The notes: generated from the letters alone by a model not told the origin. Counted from the stretch's first letter, positions 35,955-44,850 are shown. The stretch is 64,000 nt of DNA from Zobellella taiwanensis (GCF_003012795.1 NZ_PXYH01000001.1:186001-250000), one strand, 5' to 3'. Numbers and translations are program-made.

Positions 35955-37165
35955 CCCGCGGACAAATCGCCAATGTCGACCTGGTCAAACAGGTCAACAG
36001 CTCTGCCGTCTACCGGCTGATCGACAGTCAGGGCCCGATATCCAGGGTCAAGATCGCCGAACTCAGTCACCTGGCCCCGGCAAGCGTGACCAAAATCACC
36101 CGCACCCTGCTCGAGCACGGCCTGATCCGTGAAATGGAGCACCAGGCCTCCACCGGCGGCCGGCGTGCCATTTCCCTGACCACGGTCACCCGCGATTTCC
36201 ACCTGGTATCGGTCAAGCTCGGCCGGGAAGAGCTGCGCCTGGCGCTCTATGACCTGGAAGGCAACGAAGCCGGACGCCGTACCCTGCCCTTCCCCCGGCG
36301 CGAGCTGGAGCCCTTGCTCACGGCCCTGCAACGGGAAATCGCCGGCTTTATCCGAGAGCAGGGCCATCCGCTCAGGCTGGTGGCCCTGGCGGTGGTCATG
36401 CCCGGCCTGACCGACGCCCGCCTGGGACAGGTGATTTATCATCCCAGCTACCCGCTGGCGGGCGTCCCTCTTGCCGCCCGCCTTGGCCAGGCGCTGGGGC
36501 TGCCGGTCTTTATCGGCAACGACATCCGCGCCCAGGCCCTGGCCGAACACTATTACGGCGCCTCCCGCGACTGTCTCGATTCGGTGCTGGTGAGCGTGCA
36601 CCACGGGGTGGGTGCCGGCATCATTACCGAAGGCCATATTTTCAAAAGCCAGGGACGGGACGTGGCGGAAATCGGCCATATCCGGGTTGATCCCCTGGGC
36701 GATCGCTGCCACTGCGGCAACTTCGGCTGCCTAGAAACCATGGTGGCCGATGCCGCCCTGCTGCGCCAGGCCGGGCACATGCTGAGCCAGGGCTACCCCA
36801 GCCGGCTCGACCCGGACCGGCTGAGCATGACCGCGCTGTGCCAGGCCGCCCTGGCCGGCGACCGCCTGGCCCGGGAGGTGCTGGAGCGGGCCGCCGAGCA
36901 CCTGGGCCGGGCCCTGGCCATCATGGTCAACCTGTTCAATCCCCAGAAGGTGCTGCTCAGCGGCGCCCTGTGCGAGGCCGAACGGCTGGTCTTTCCGATT
37001 GTGGCCAAATCCATCGAATACCAGTCCCTGCCGAGCTTCCACCAGGGCCTGCCCCTGGAACGGGCCCGCTTCCAGGACGATCAGACCATCGGTGGCCTGG
37101 CCCTGGTCAAGCGCGCCCTGCTGGAGGGCGAACTGCTGCAACTCATCATGGAGCCCAAATCATGA
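35951..37165 (+). CDS. nagC: ROK-family transcriptional regulator NagC
   Basis: Repressor of the nag regulon, induced by GlcNAc 6-phosphate in E. coli. The 404 residues start with a winged-helix DNA-binding region (about residues 15-85: SSAVYRLIDSQGPISRVKIAELSHLAPASVTKITRTLLEHGLI). The ROK sugar-kinase-like fold follows, with FIGNDIRAQALAEHYYG, EIGHIRVDPLGDRCHCGNFGCLE (zinc-type cysteines) and a C-terminal VLLSGALCEAE. The ATG overlaps the nagA stop by four bases; longer upstream readings lie inside nagA. The next gene, yciH, overlaps its stop in the same way. Confidence 0.94.
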   Translation: MTRGQIANVDLVKQVNSSAVYRLIDSQGPISRVKIAELSHLAPASVTKITRTLLEHGLIREMEHQASTGGRRAISLTTVTRDFHLVSVKLGREELRLALYDLEGNEAGRRTLPFPRRELEPLLTALQREIAGFIREQGHPLRLVALAVVMPGLTDARLGQVIYHPSYPLAGVPLAARLGQALGLPVFIGNDIRAQALAEHYYGASRDCLDSVLVSVHHGVGAGIITEGHIFKSQGRDVAEIGHIRVDPLGDRCHCGNFGCLETMVADAALLRQAGHMLSQGYPSRLDPDRLSMTALCQAALAGDRLAREVLERAAEHLGRALAIMVNLFNPQKVLLSGALCEAERLVFPIVAKSIEYQSLPSFHQGLPLERARFQDDQTIGGLALVKRALLEGELLQLIMEPKS

Positions 37166-37479
37166 ACCGTATCGTCTATAGCACGGATCCCGGCTGGCAG
37201 GCCGAAGTCCAGCCGACCGCCGGCGGCAACGGCCCCTTTCCCGCCGATGGCCTGGTGCGGCTGCGCCGGGAAACCAAGGGGCGCAAGGGAGCCGGTGTCG
37301 TCTGCGTTTACGGGGTTCCGGCGGAGCACATCAAGGCACTGGCCAAGCGACTGAAATCCCAGCTCGGCACCGGCGGTGCGGTCAAGGACGGCGTGATCGA
37401 AATCCAGGGCGATCGCCTGGAACAGGTGGCCGAGCTGCTCACCAAGGCCGGCTTCCAGGTCAAAAAGGCGGGCGGCTAA
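37162..37479 (+). CDS. yciH: SUI1/eIF1-like stress translation factor YciH
   Basis: Small eIF1-fold protein of 105 residues that in E. coli affects start-codon fidelity. The SUI1 core is seen as LRRETKGRKGAGVVCVYGVP, LAKRLKSQLGTGGAVKDGVIEIQGD and the C-terminal LLTKAGFQVKKAGG. Its ATG overlaps the nagC stop (ATGA), so it is coupled to the nag operon. That is an unusual neighbour for a translation factor; the coupling may only supply expression. A longer upstream reading runs inside nagC and is not supported. Confidence 0.93.
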   Translation: MNRIVYSTDPGWQAEVQPTAGGNGPFPADGLVRLRRETKGRKGAGVVCVYGVPAEHIKALAKRLKSQLGTGGAVKDGVIEIQGDRLEQVAELLTKAGFQVKKAGG

Positions 37480-37483
37480 GTCC

Positions 37484-37511
37484 TTGCTTTTTCGCCTTCG
37501 GCGGCTAAAAT
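37484..37511 (+). promoter_or_regulatory. Promoter of the Mn riboswitch-mneA transcript
   Basis: TTGCTT (37484-37489), a 16-base spacer and TAAAAT (37506-37511) put the transcript start near 37518, a few bases before the riboswitch. Confidence 0.5.
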
Positions 37512-37523
37512 GGCCGCTCCTGC

Positions 37524-37625
37524 ACAAGGGGGAGTAGTCTCTCGATATCGAGATGGTCGTCAACACAATTGGTGCAAAATCACCATGGCGGCCGTGACCC
37601 ACCGGGGTTTGACGAGACCTTTGAC
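37524..37625 (+). promoter_or_regulatory. yybP-ykoY manganese riboswitch
   Basis: The conserved words of the motif are present in order: AAGGGGGAGTAG, GGTCGTCAACACA, a central pairing element (TTGGTG/CACCAT), GGCCGTGACCCA and TTTGACGAGACCTTTG. This class binds Mn2+ and turns on Mn exporters (mntP, alx, GDT1-family). It sits directly before a GDT1/MneA-type gene. Downstream a perfect nine-base arm pair (37643-37651 with 37683-37691) could be part of the expression platform. Confidence 0.9.
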
Positions 37626-37704
37626 AGGCTGGTGCCGATACCGGGGACGGGCGGCGCGGTCTGCTCATTGGTAAATAATCACCCCGTCCCCTCTGGTATA
37701 CACC

Positions 37705-38262
37705 TTGGAAGCCTTGACCACCTCGACGCTCGCCGTCGCCATCGCCGAAATCGGCGACAAAACCCAGTTGCTCGCCCTGGTGCTGAGCTGTCGTTTCAGA
37801 ACCCCTGTGACCATTATTGCCGGCATCCTGGCCGCCACCCTGCTCAACCATGCCCTCGCCGGATGGGTGGGCGTCTGGATCCAGCAATGGCTGGATCCAG
37901 ACTGGTTGCGCTGGTTGCTGGCCGGCTCCTTCTTCGCCATGGCCGCCTGGATGCTGATCCCCGACAAGCTCGACGACGAAGAAGGCCGGTTTCGTCGTTT
38001 CGGCCCCTTTATCACTACCTTTGTGCTGTTTTTCCTGGCGGAAATGGGCGACAAAACCCAGCTGGCCACGGTGCTGCTGGCAGCCCGCTTCGTGGAGGAC
38101 TTCTGGCTGGTGGTGGCCGGTACCACCCTCGGCATGATGGCGGCCAACGTGCCCGTGGTGCTGCTCGGCAAGAAAGGGGCCGAGCGGATCCCCATGAAAT
38201 GGGTCCACAGCGCCAGTGCCGCGCTGTTCGTCATCCTGGGCATGACCACCCTGTGGTGGTGA
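37705..38262 (+). CDS. mneA: GDT1/TMEM165-family manganese exporter
   Basis: Inner-membrane cation exporter of the UPF0016 family. The Vibrio member MneA exports Mn2+. The two family signatures E-x-G-D-K-T are present as AEIGDKTQLLALVL near the N-terminus and AEMGDKTQLATVLL in the second half. Six hydrophobic segments and 185 residues fit. The start appears to be a TTG (LEALTTSTLAVAIAEIGDKT) with no clear Shine-Dalgarno sequence, which may relate to riboswitch control. The Mn riboswitch upstream strongly supports the substrate. Confidence 0.9.
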   Translation: MEALTTSTLAVAIAEIGDKTQLLALVLSCRFRTPVTIIAGILAATLLNHALAGWVGVWIQQWLDPDWLRWLLAGSFFAMAAWMLIPDKLDDEEGRFRRFGPFITTFVLFFLAEMGDKTQLATVLLAARFVEDFWLVVAGTTLGMMAANVPVVLLGKKGAERIPMKWVHSASAALFVILGMTTLWW

Positions 38263-38304
38263 GGTTCGACAAGGCGGCTGCCGGAACGGCAGCCGCGAGG
38301 GGCA

Positions 38305-39750
38305 TTAACCGTAAACCGTGAAACTCTCGGCATTGAGCCAGAGGTGGGCCAGTATGCTGATCACATAACCCAGGGCAATCACCGGCGCCCACTTCAAGTG
38401 GCCGACAAAGGTATACATGCCCCTGGCCTGCCCCATCAACGCCACCCCGGCGGCGGAGCCGATGGACAGCAGGCTGCCGCCCACGCCGGCGGTCAGGGTG
38501 ATCAGCAGCCAGTTGCCATGGGACATTTCCGGCTGCATGGTCAGCACCGCGAACATCACCGGAATGTTGTCGACCACAGCCGACAGCAGGCCCAGGGCAA
38601 TATTGGCATACACCGCATCCCAGCTGGTGTAGAGCAGGTCAGAGACCAGCGCCAGATAGCCCATGTAGCCAAGGCCACCCACGCACATCACCACCCCGTA
38701 GAAGAACAGCAGGGTGTCCCACTCGGCCCGGGATACCCGGCTGAACACATCGAAGGGCACCACGCTGCCCAGGCGCTTGAGCGCTTCCTCGTCTCCCCGT
38801 TTCTGGGCCAGGGCCCGTTTGCGGGCCAGCGAGCCCGGCAGGGTCTGGCGCAGAAAATAGCCAAAAAACTGCAGGTAGCCCAGGCCGGTCATCATGCCCA
38901 GCACCGGCGGCAGGTGCAGCAGGCTGTGGCAGGCCACGGCGGAGGCAATGGTGAGCAGGAACAGCACCACAATACGGATGGCACCACGCTTGAGTTCCAC
39001 TTCCTCATACAGGGCGGCGGGCTTGCGGTTTTCGATGAAGAAATTCATCACCAGGGCCGGCACCAGGTAGTTGAGCAGGGACGGGATGAACAGGATGAAA
39101 AACTCGTTGAACTTGATGATCCCCGCCTGCCACACCATCAGGGTGGTGATGTCCCCAAAGGGGCTGAAGGCACCGCCGGCGTTGGCGGCAATCACGATAT
39201 TGATACAGCACAGGTTGATGAATTTCCTGTCCCCTTCCGCCACCTTGGTGATCACGGCGCACATCAGCAGGGCGGTGGTCAGGTTGTCGGCGATGGGAGA
39301 GATGAAGAAGGCCAGGAAGCCGGTCAGCCAGAACAGGGTCTTGTAGCTGAACCCCTTGCGCACCATCCAGGCCCGCAGGGCGTCGAACAGGCGGCGTTCC
39401 TCCATGGCGTTGATGTAGGTCATGGCCACCAGCAGGAACAGCAACAGTTCGGCATATTCCAGCAGGTTATGGCGAAAGGCCGTTTCGGTCACCCCGGGAA
39501 TGCCGTGGGCCATGTAGGTCCAGCCAATGGCAACCCAGATGATGCCGGCAGCCACCAGCACGGGTTTGGATTTACGCAGATGGAGGTACTCTTCCCCCAT
39601 CACCAGCAGGTAGGCGATAACGAAGATCACGACAGCAAAAATGCCCACGGCGGAGGACGTCAGATCCAGCTGACCTCCGGCGGCGAAGACAGGCGTACTC
39701 GACAGCCCTGCCAGCCCCCCCAACATGGACAAGCACAGTTTCCTTTGCAT
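38305..39750 (-). CDS. nhaD: Na+/H+ antiporter NhaD
   Basis: Inner-membrane sodium (lithium)/proton antiporter typical of marine and halophilic gammaproteobacteria. The 481 residues start with a signal-like hydrophobic segment (MQRKLCLSMLGGLAGLSSTPVFA) and hold about 12 transmembrane helices. ArsB/NhaD ion-transporter signatures include FISPIADNLTTALLMCAV, ANAGGAFSPFGDITTLMVW and SAVVDNIPVMFAVL. The ATG at 39750 follows a GAGA-rich leader. It is convergent with mneA, so it has its own promoter in the 327-base gap before argA. Salt regulation is likely but not visible. Confidence 0.95.
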   Translation of the reverse strand: MQRKLCLSMLGGLAGLSSTPVFAAGGQLDLTSSAVGIFAVVIFVIAYLLVMGEEYLHLRKSKPVLVAAGIIWVAIGWTYMAHGIPGVTETAFRHNLLEYAELLLFLLVAMTYINAMEERRLFDALRAWMVRKGFSYKTLFWLTGFLAFFISPIADNLTTALLMCAVITKVAEGDRKFINLCCINIVIAANAGGAFSPFGDITTLMVWQAGIIKFNEFFILFIPSLLNYLVPALVMNFFIENRKPAALYEEVELKRGAIRIVVLFLLTIASAVACHSLLHLPPVLGMMTGLGYLQFFGYFLRQTLPGSLARKRALAQKRGDEEALKRLGSVVPFDVFSRVSRAEWDTLLFFYGVVMCVGGLGYMGYLALVSDLLYTSWDAVYANIALGLLSAVVDNIPVMFAVLTMQPEMSHGNWLLITLTAGVGGSLLSIGSAAGVALMGQARGMYTFVGHLKWAPVIALGYVISILAHLWLNAESFTVYG

Positions 39751-39998
39751 TGTTTTTTCTCGCTTTTGTTGTTTTGGCTATAGTTACCGAGTGTCCTGGC
39801 CACCAGCGAGGCCAAAACACCCAAAAAGATTAACATAAAAGCACCCGGCGCCGCAGTGCGGATTCTTGGCCCGCGCTCGCATTTTTGGCACAAAGGAGCC
39901 CGTGGGGCACGGCGTTAAACGACATCCAGTATGCGTCTATTCCCCCTTGGCGGCCTTGATAAAAATCAACCCCCAGGCCCGGCCCGCGGTCGGCGCAA

Positions 39999-40037
39999 AG
40001 TAAATATTTAATCTTGTTTTTTGCATTAATTTTCACG
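39999..40037. promoter_or_regulatory. Paired ARG boxes of argA
   Basis: The core TGCATTAATTTTCA (40022-40035) matches the ArgR core TGMATWWWWATKCA at 13 of 14. TAAATATTTAATCT (40001-40014) matches at 11 of 14. The starts are 21 bases apart, exactly the spacing of two 18-bp ARG boxes with three bases between. ArgR with arginine should repress argA here. The rest of the 327-base nhaD-argA gap shows nothing else clear. Confidence 0.75.
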
Positions 40038-40077
40038 ATCATAATCCCCTGCTTTCTCATGTTTCAAAGGACAGTCC

Positions 40078-41403
40078 GTGCGCGATAATGATGCCGCCCT
40101 GGTCAAGGCATTTCGTCAATCCAGCCCCTATGTCAACCTGCACCGGGGCTCGACCTTCGTCGTCATGCTTGGCGGCGAGGCCATAGATCAGGATAACTTT
40201 CCCAATATCATCAGTGATATAGCGCTGCTTACCAGCCTCGGGATCCGGCTGGTCATCGTGTTCGGCGCCCGCCCGCAAATCGACCGGGGCCTGGCGGAAG
40301 CCGGCCTGGACGGCGTCTACCACAAGCATACCCGGGTTACCGACGGCCCCAGCTTCAGGGTGATCAAGGATGTCTGCGGCGGCCTGCAAATGGACATCAT
40401 GTCCCGGCTGTCGATGGGCCTGGTCAACACTCCCATGCAAAACGCCCGCATCAACGTGGTCACCGGCAACTTCGTTATTGCCCAACCGCTCGGCGTCGAC
40501 GACGGCATCGATTACCAGCATTCGGGGCGGGTCCGTCGCATCCATACGGATACCATCCACCATCAGCTGGCCAACGGCGCCACCGTGCTTATCTCCCCCA
40601 TCGGCTTTTCGGTCACCGGCGAGAGCTTCAATCTCTCCTCCGAGGAGCTGGCCCGCCGCCTGGCCATCGAACTCAAGGCCGACAAGCTGATCGGCTTTTG
40701 CTCCCAACGCGGGGTCATGGGCGAGGACGGCGTGGCCATCGCCGAGCTGTTTCCCGAACAGGCGGAAGAACACCTCGCCCGGCTGGCGGCGCGGGATCCC
40801 ATGTCCGGCACCGTGCGTTATCTGCGCGCCGCCATTTCCAGTTGCCGGGCCGGCGTGGCACGCAGCCACCTGGTCAGCTACAAGGAAGACGGAGCGCTGA
40901 TCCAGGAGCTGTTCACCCGTGACGGCCTGGGTACCCAAATCGTCAGCCAGAGCGCCGAACAGGCCCGCCAGGCCCGGATCGACGATATCGGCGGCATCCT
41001 CGACCTTATCCGCCCGCTGGAGGAGGAAGGCATACTGGTGCGCCGTTCCCGGGAGCAGCTGGAAATGGAAGTGGATCAGTTCACCATTATCGAAAAGGAC
41101 GGCGCCATTATCGGCTGTGCCGCCCTTTATCCCTTCCCGGAGGAAGGCATGGCGGAAATGGCCTGTGTCGCCATTCATCCCGACTATCGCCGGGGCAGCC
41201 GGGGCGACATGCTGTTGCAAAAGGTGGAAGAGCAGGCCAAACGGCGTGGCCTGACCCGGCTGTTCATCCTCACCACCCGCTCTATCCACTGGTTCCGGGA
41301 GCGGGGCTTCGAGCCGGTGGATGTCGGCGCGCTGCCGATGGGCAAACAAAAGCTGTACAATTACCAGCGCCGCTCGAAAATCATGATGAAAGACCTGGTT
41401 TAG
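40078..41403 (+). CDS. argA: N-acetylglutamate synthase
   Basis: First step of arginine synthesis, acetylating glutamate with acetyl-CoA. In 441 residues, an amino-acid-kinase fold comes first (about 1-290: [43 protein letters not shown]). A GNAT acetyltransferase domain follows, with [34 protein letters not shown] holding the acetyl-CoA loop. The start is a GTG with AAGGA seven bases upstream; the nearest ATG is out of frame. Length and layout match E. coli ArgA (443). Confidence 0.95.
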   Translation: MRDNDAALVKAFRQSSPYVNLHRGSTFVVMLGGEAIDQDNFPNIISDIALLTSLGIRLVIVFGARPQIDRGLAEAGLDGVYHKHTRVTDGPSFRVIKDVCGGLQMDIMSRLSMGLVNTPMQNARINVVTGNFVIAQPLGVDDGIDYQHSGRVRRIHTDTIHHQLANGATVLISPIGFSVTGESFNLSSEELARRLAIELKADKLIGFCSQRGVMGEDGVAIAELFPEQAEEHLARLAARDPMSGTVRYLRAAISSCRAGVARSHLVSYKEDGALIQELFTRDGLGTQIVSQSAEQARQARIDDIGGILDLIRPLEEEGILVRRSREQLEMEVDQFTIIEKDGAIIGCAALYPFPEEGMAEMACVAIHPDYRRGSRGDMLLQKVEEQAKRRGLTRLFILTTRSIHWFRERGFEPVDVGALPMGKQKLYNYQRRSKIMMKDLV

Positions 41404-41423
41404 GTCATTTCGCCATTTTCTCG

Positions 41424-41452
41424 TTGACACTGCGGGGCAGAGTCAGTAGTTA
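41424..41452 (+). promoter_or_regulatory. Promoter of lysC
   Basis: A perfect TTGACA at 41424-41429 with TAGTTA 17 bases on (41447-41452), or TTATAT three bases later as a poorer-spaced alternative. The start would fall about 15-20 bases before the lysine riboswitch. Confidence 0.45.
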
Positions 41453-41475
41453 TATGGCAGCCCGCATAGGGCAAC

Positions 41476-41637
41476 AAGAAGAGGCGCGTTGTTCAGGCAG
41501 CCGGCGGGAGGAGCACCCACTCCCGGGATCGCCGGTCAGGGGAGACAACGCCGAGATGGCCGTCCGTGGGCAAGCGGGCCGCCATCGGCTGCGAAGGCTG
41601 AATCCTTCGGGCTGTCACCTGTGGGTGGAGTGCTTCT
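41476..41637 (+). promoter_or_regulatory. Lysine riboswitch (L box)
   Basis: The conserved L-box words occur in order: AAGAAGAGGCGCGTTG at the 5' side, GGAGGAGC, GACAACGCCGAGATGG, CCATCGGCTG, GGCTGAATCC, GGGCTGTCACC and GGTGGAGTGCTTCT closing the P1 stem. Order and spacing match the E. coli lysC leader. It lies 73 bases before the lysC start, so it probably controls initiation or early termination when lysine binds. Together with the promoter and leader it explains the 307-base gap between argA and lysC. Confidence 0.95.
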
Positions 41638-41710
41638 AAGTGACCTTTCCCGTCTCTGCAGTCGTTCCTCCCGTTATTTGTACCCGTTTTCGCATAGCAA
41701 GGAGCCCGCC

Positions 41711-43048
41711 TTGAATCAACCCGTTGTCGCCAAATTCGGTGGAACCAGTGTGGCCGACGCCGACGCCATGAGCCGCTGCGCCGCCATTCTCGAACAGCAT
41801 CCCGCCACCCGCCTGGCGGTGCTGAGCGCCAGCTCCGGGGTCACCAATTTGCTGGTGGCCCTGGCCTCCGGTGAGCACAACCCCAGCCAGCGCGCCGAGC
41901 TGCTGCAACAGCTGGCCGCCATCCAGCACGGCATTCTCGACAGCCTGGAGCGCCCGGAAATGCTGACCCGGCACATCGAGGAAATCCTTAACCACATCAA
42001 GGAGCTGGCCGACAGCGCCGCGATCAGCCCGAGCAAGCCCCTGCACGACGAGATAGTGGCCCAGGGCGAGCTGATGTCGACCCGGCTGTTCGTGGAGCTG
42101 CTGCGCCGCCGGGGCACCCCGGCGGTATGGTTCGACGTACGCAAGGTCATGCGCACCGATGATCGCTTCAACCGTGCCACCCCGGATCTGGCCGCCCTCG
42201 CCAATGCAGTGACCGAGGAACTCAAGCCCCTGTGCGATCGTCAGTTGGTCGTTACCCAGGGCTTTATCGGCGCCGCCAACGATGGCCGCACCACCACCCT
42301 GGGCCGCGGCGGCAGCGACTTTTCCGCCGCCCTGCTGGGCGAGGCCCTGGGCGCCGCCGCCGTGGAAATCTGGACCGACGTGCCCGGCATCTATACCACG
42401 GATCCGCGCCTGGTGAACGAGGCCCGCGCCATCCCCGAAATCAGCTTCAGCGAAGCCTCGGAAATGGCCACCTTCGGTGCCAAGGTGCTGCATCCGGCCA
42501 CCCTGCAGCCGGCGGTGCGCCGCCAGATACCGGTGTTCGTGGGGTCAAGCAAGGCCCCGGAGGCGGGCGGTACCTGGATCCGCAACAGCACCCCCAGCCA
42601 GCCCCTGTTCCGCGCCCTGGCCCTGCGCCGCAACCAGGTGCTGCTGACCCTGACCAGCCAGAGCATGTTCCAGGCCCACGGTTTTCTCGCCGAGGTGTTC
42701 GGTATCCTGGCCCGGCACAAGATTTCGGTGGACCTGATTTCCACCTCCGAGATCAGCGTCTCCCTGACCCTCGACTCGGGCGCCGAGCTGCTGACCCAGG
42801 AAGTCCAGGACGAACTGGCCCGCCACTGCCACCTCAAGGTGGAGAAGGGACTGGCGCTGGTGGCGCTCATCGGCAACCGGATGAGCGAGTCCGGCGGCAC
42901 CGCCACCCGCGTCTTCCAGGCCTTGGCCGACGTCAATATCCGCATGATCTGCTACGGTGCCAGCCCCCACAACTTCTGTTTCCTGGTGGCCGAGGACGTG
43001 GCCGGCCAGGTTATCGCCGACCTGCACCGGGAACTGCTGCCGGCATAA
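41711..43048 (+). CDS. lysC: Lysine-sensitive aspartokinase III
   Basis: Phosphorylates aspartate at the entry to lysine, threonine and methionine synthesis. The 445-residue monofunctional enzyme starts with NQPVVAKFGGTSVAD, contains LGRGGSDFSAALLGEALGAAAVEIWTDVPGIYTTDPR, and ends in two ACT domains (QSMFQAHGFLAEVFGILARHKISVDLISTSEISVSLTLD and MSESGGTATRVFQALADVNIRMICYG) that bind lysine. E. coli LysC has 449 residues. The start is a TTG at 41711 with AAGGAG eight bases upstream; longer readings start inside the riboswitch. A strong terminator follows. Confidence 0.95.
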   Translation: MNQPVVAKFGGTSVADADAMSRCAAILEQHPATRLAVLSASSGVTNLLVALASGEHNPSQRAELLQQLAAIQHGILDSLERPEMLTRHIEEILNHIKELADSAAISPSKPLHDEIVAQGELMSTRLFVELLRRRGTPAVWFDVRKVMRTDDRFNRATPDLAALANAVTEELKPLCDRQLVVTQGFIGAANDGRTTTLGRGGSDFSAALLGEALGAAAVEIWTDVPGIYTTDPRLVNEARAIPEISFSEASEMATFGAKVLHPATLQPAVRRQIPVFVGSSKAPEAGGTWIRNSTPSQPLFRALALRRNQVLLTLTSQSMFQAHGFLAEVFGILARHKISVDLISTSEISVSLTLDSGAELLTQEVQDELARHCHLKVEKGLALVALIGNRMSESGGTATRVFQALADVNIRMICYGASPHNFCFLVAEDVAGQVIADLHRELLPA

Positions 43049-43071
43049 ACGGCAAGCCGCGATGTGCCGAC

Positions 43072-43106
43072 AAAAAGCAGTGCTGCGTTTCGCAGCACTG
43101 CTTTTT
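43072..43106 (+). terminator. Terminator of lysC
   Basis: A 16-base perfect stem (43072-43087 with 43091-43106, loop TTT) ends in a run of T. It is symmetric enough to work on both strands and also faces the convergent gene at 43158. Confidence 0.9.
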
Positions 43107-43157
43107 TCTTTGATGGACCACGCACACGCACCGCCGGCCAGGCGGCCCGGCACGGTT

Positions 43158-44441
43158 TCAGTTAAGCAGCCAGGCGGTCAGCAGGCCGACCAGCAGGGAG
43201 GCACCCATGACCCAGGCCACACGCCGGCCCAGGGCGGCCTCGCCCAGGGCCAGGGCCATGCCCGCCTTGACCAGGTTGTTGACCGAGGCGGCCAGCACTA
43301 TGCCGAGCACGGCGGTGGCCGGCTCTATACCCGACAGGGACATCCGGGTCAGGGACAGGGTGATGGCATCCACGTCGGTCACTCCGGAGGCGATCGCCAG
43401 CAGCAAGATCCCCGCCTTGCCCAGGGCGTTTTTCAGCCATTCCCCCAGCAGCATAATCAGCAGGATAAGGCCGCCGAACAGCATGGCCGCCTTCAGGTCC
43501 AGCGGGTTCATGCTGAGCGCCGGCTGATCCACGCAGGTCAGGGTGCGGTGCCGGCGCCAAATCCAGGCGGCGGGGCCGTACAGCAGCAGTGTCATGACCA
43601 CCACCGGCAGCCAGAGTCCGGCCAGCAGCACCGGGTTGATCAGGGCGCAGTACACCAGGATGCGCGGAAACATGGTGCCGCAGGCCAGCAGGATGCCGGC
43701 GGCCAGCATGGGCGACAGGACCGGCGACTGGCGCGACAGGCGGGCGTAATGCAGGGTCAGGGCGGTGGACGAGCTCAGCCCGGCAAACAGGCTGGTAAAA
43801 AAAATGCCCTTCTCGGTGCCGCCGACCCGGATGGCGAAGTAGCCGAGAAAGGAGACCGAGGCGATCAGCACCACCATCCACCAGATTTCGTAGGGGTTGA
43901 TAGCGCCGCCCGGGCCCAGATCCCGGTTCGGCAGCAGGGGCAGCATCACCACCGAAATCAGCAGCAACTTGAGCCCGGCGTCCAGCTCGTGCTCCTGCAG
44001 CTTGTGGAGCAGGCCGTGGATCTCCTGCTTGTTGTCGAGAATAAAGGCGGTCATCACCGCCGCCGTGGCGGCGATGGCGGGATTTTCCAGCATGGCCAGG
44101 GCGCCAAAGCAAAAGGTCAGCACCAGCCCTATGCTGCCGGTAATGCTGTAATCCGTCTGATCCCGGCTGCGTGCCCGGTAGGCCACCAGGGTGATGGCCA
44201 CTACGCCGAGCAGGCCGACCGCCAGCAGCCACTGGCCCGAATGGCGGCCGAGCAGCGCCACCAGGCCGCCCAGCAGGCCCACCAGGGTATGGGTGCGTAC
44301 CCCGGCGATGCGCAGGCCGGCCCGGGTATCCCGGCTTTGCCAGCCACGCTGGATACCGATGAGGCTGCCGAGCAGCAGGGCGATTCCCAGCCGCACCAGG
44401 GTCTGGTGCCCTTCCCACAACTGTGCGGTCAACTCATTCAT
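43158..44441 (-). CDS. MgtC/SapB and DUF4010 membrane protein
   Basis: Predicted inner-membrane protein of 427 residues. The N-terminal part (LVRLGIALLLGSLIGIQRGW, RTHTLVGLLGGLVALLG) is the MgtC/SapB domain. The C-terminal two thirds are DUF4010, with GIFFTSLFAGLSSSTALTLHYARL and AIASGVTDVDAITLSLTRMS. About 12 hydrophobic segments are seen. MgtC proteins act in magnesium stress and virulence; the function of the DUF4010 fusion is not established. The ATG at 44441 overlaps the end of the upstream DUF1232 gene by eight bases, so the two are probably coupled. Confidence 0.85.
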   Translation of the reverse strand: MNELTAQLWEGHQTLVRLGIALLLGSLIGIQRGWQSRDTRAGLRIAGVRTHTLVGLLGGLVALLGRHSGQWLLAVGLLGVVAITLVAYRARSRDQTDYSITGSIGLVLTFCFGALAMLENPAIAATAAVMTAFILDNKQEIHGLLHKLQEHELDAGLKLLLISVVMLPLLPNRDLGPGGAINPYEIWWMVVLIASVSFLGYFAIRVGGTEKGIFFTSLFAGLSSSTALTLHYARLSRQSPVLSPMLAAGILLACGTMFPRILVYCALINPVLLAGLWLPVVVMTLLLYGPAAWIWRRHRTLTCVDQPALSMNPLDLKAAMLFGGLILLIMLLGEWLKNALGKAGILLLAIASGVTDVDAITLSLTRMSLSGIEPATAVLGIVLAASVNNLVKAGMALALGEAALGRRVAWVMGASLLVGLLTAWLLN

Positions 44442-44850
44442 GGGATGGCGGCTGCCGTTGTTTCCAGTGGGCATAGCGGGCCAGGTCGGCCCGGGCCAGA
44501 TCGAGCGCCAGCTTGATCACCAGGGCATCGTCCAGGTAACCGGCCAGGGGCAGGAAGTCGGGCACCACGTCCAGCGGCGACACAAAGTAGATCACCGCCC
44601 CGGTGATGGCGGCAATCACCTTCCAGGGCACCTGGCGGTAATCGCCCTTGCGATAATCGTTGAGCAGGCCGAGCATCAGCTTCAGCTCCTGCCACCACTC
44701 GCTCAGGGAGGCCGGCGGTCGCTCGCCGAACGCAGCCATTTTATGCTCGCCGCGGCGGGCGGCCTGCTCCAGCCCCGCCGGGTCCACCTGTTCCGCATCG
44801 GCCAGGAAACGCTCCCGCGCCGCCCGCCGTTGTTCATCCGTCAGCGCCAT
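44434..44850 (-). CDS. DUF1232 (YkvA-like) membrane protein
   Basis: Small protein of 138 residues with a charged N-terminus and the DUF1232 core WKVIAAITGAVIYFVSPLDVVPDFLPLAGYLDDALVIKLALDLARADL. The core holds one hydrophobic hairpin and the conserved SPLD-V-PDF-P-GY-DD motif. Function of the family is unknown. It overlaps the start of the MgtC/DUF4010 gene and probably forms a two-gene unit with it. The 118 bases upstream toward the MFS gene hold a GC-rich inverted repeat but no gene. Confidence 0.85.
   Translation of the reverse strand: MALTDEQRRAARERFLADAEQVDPAGLEQAARRGEHKMAAFGERPPASLSEWWQELKLMLGLLNDYRKGDYRQVPWKVIAAITGAVIYFVSPLDVVPDFLPLAGYLDDALVIKLALDLARADLARYAHWKQRQPPSHE

Noticed and set aside
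41489..41710. A longer aspartokinase starting at 41489
   Set aside because: This would translate the lysine riboswitch itself. The TTG at 41711 has an AAGGAG site and gives the normal N-terminus.
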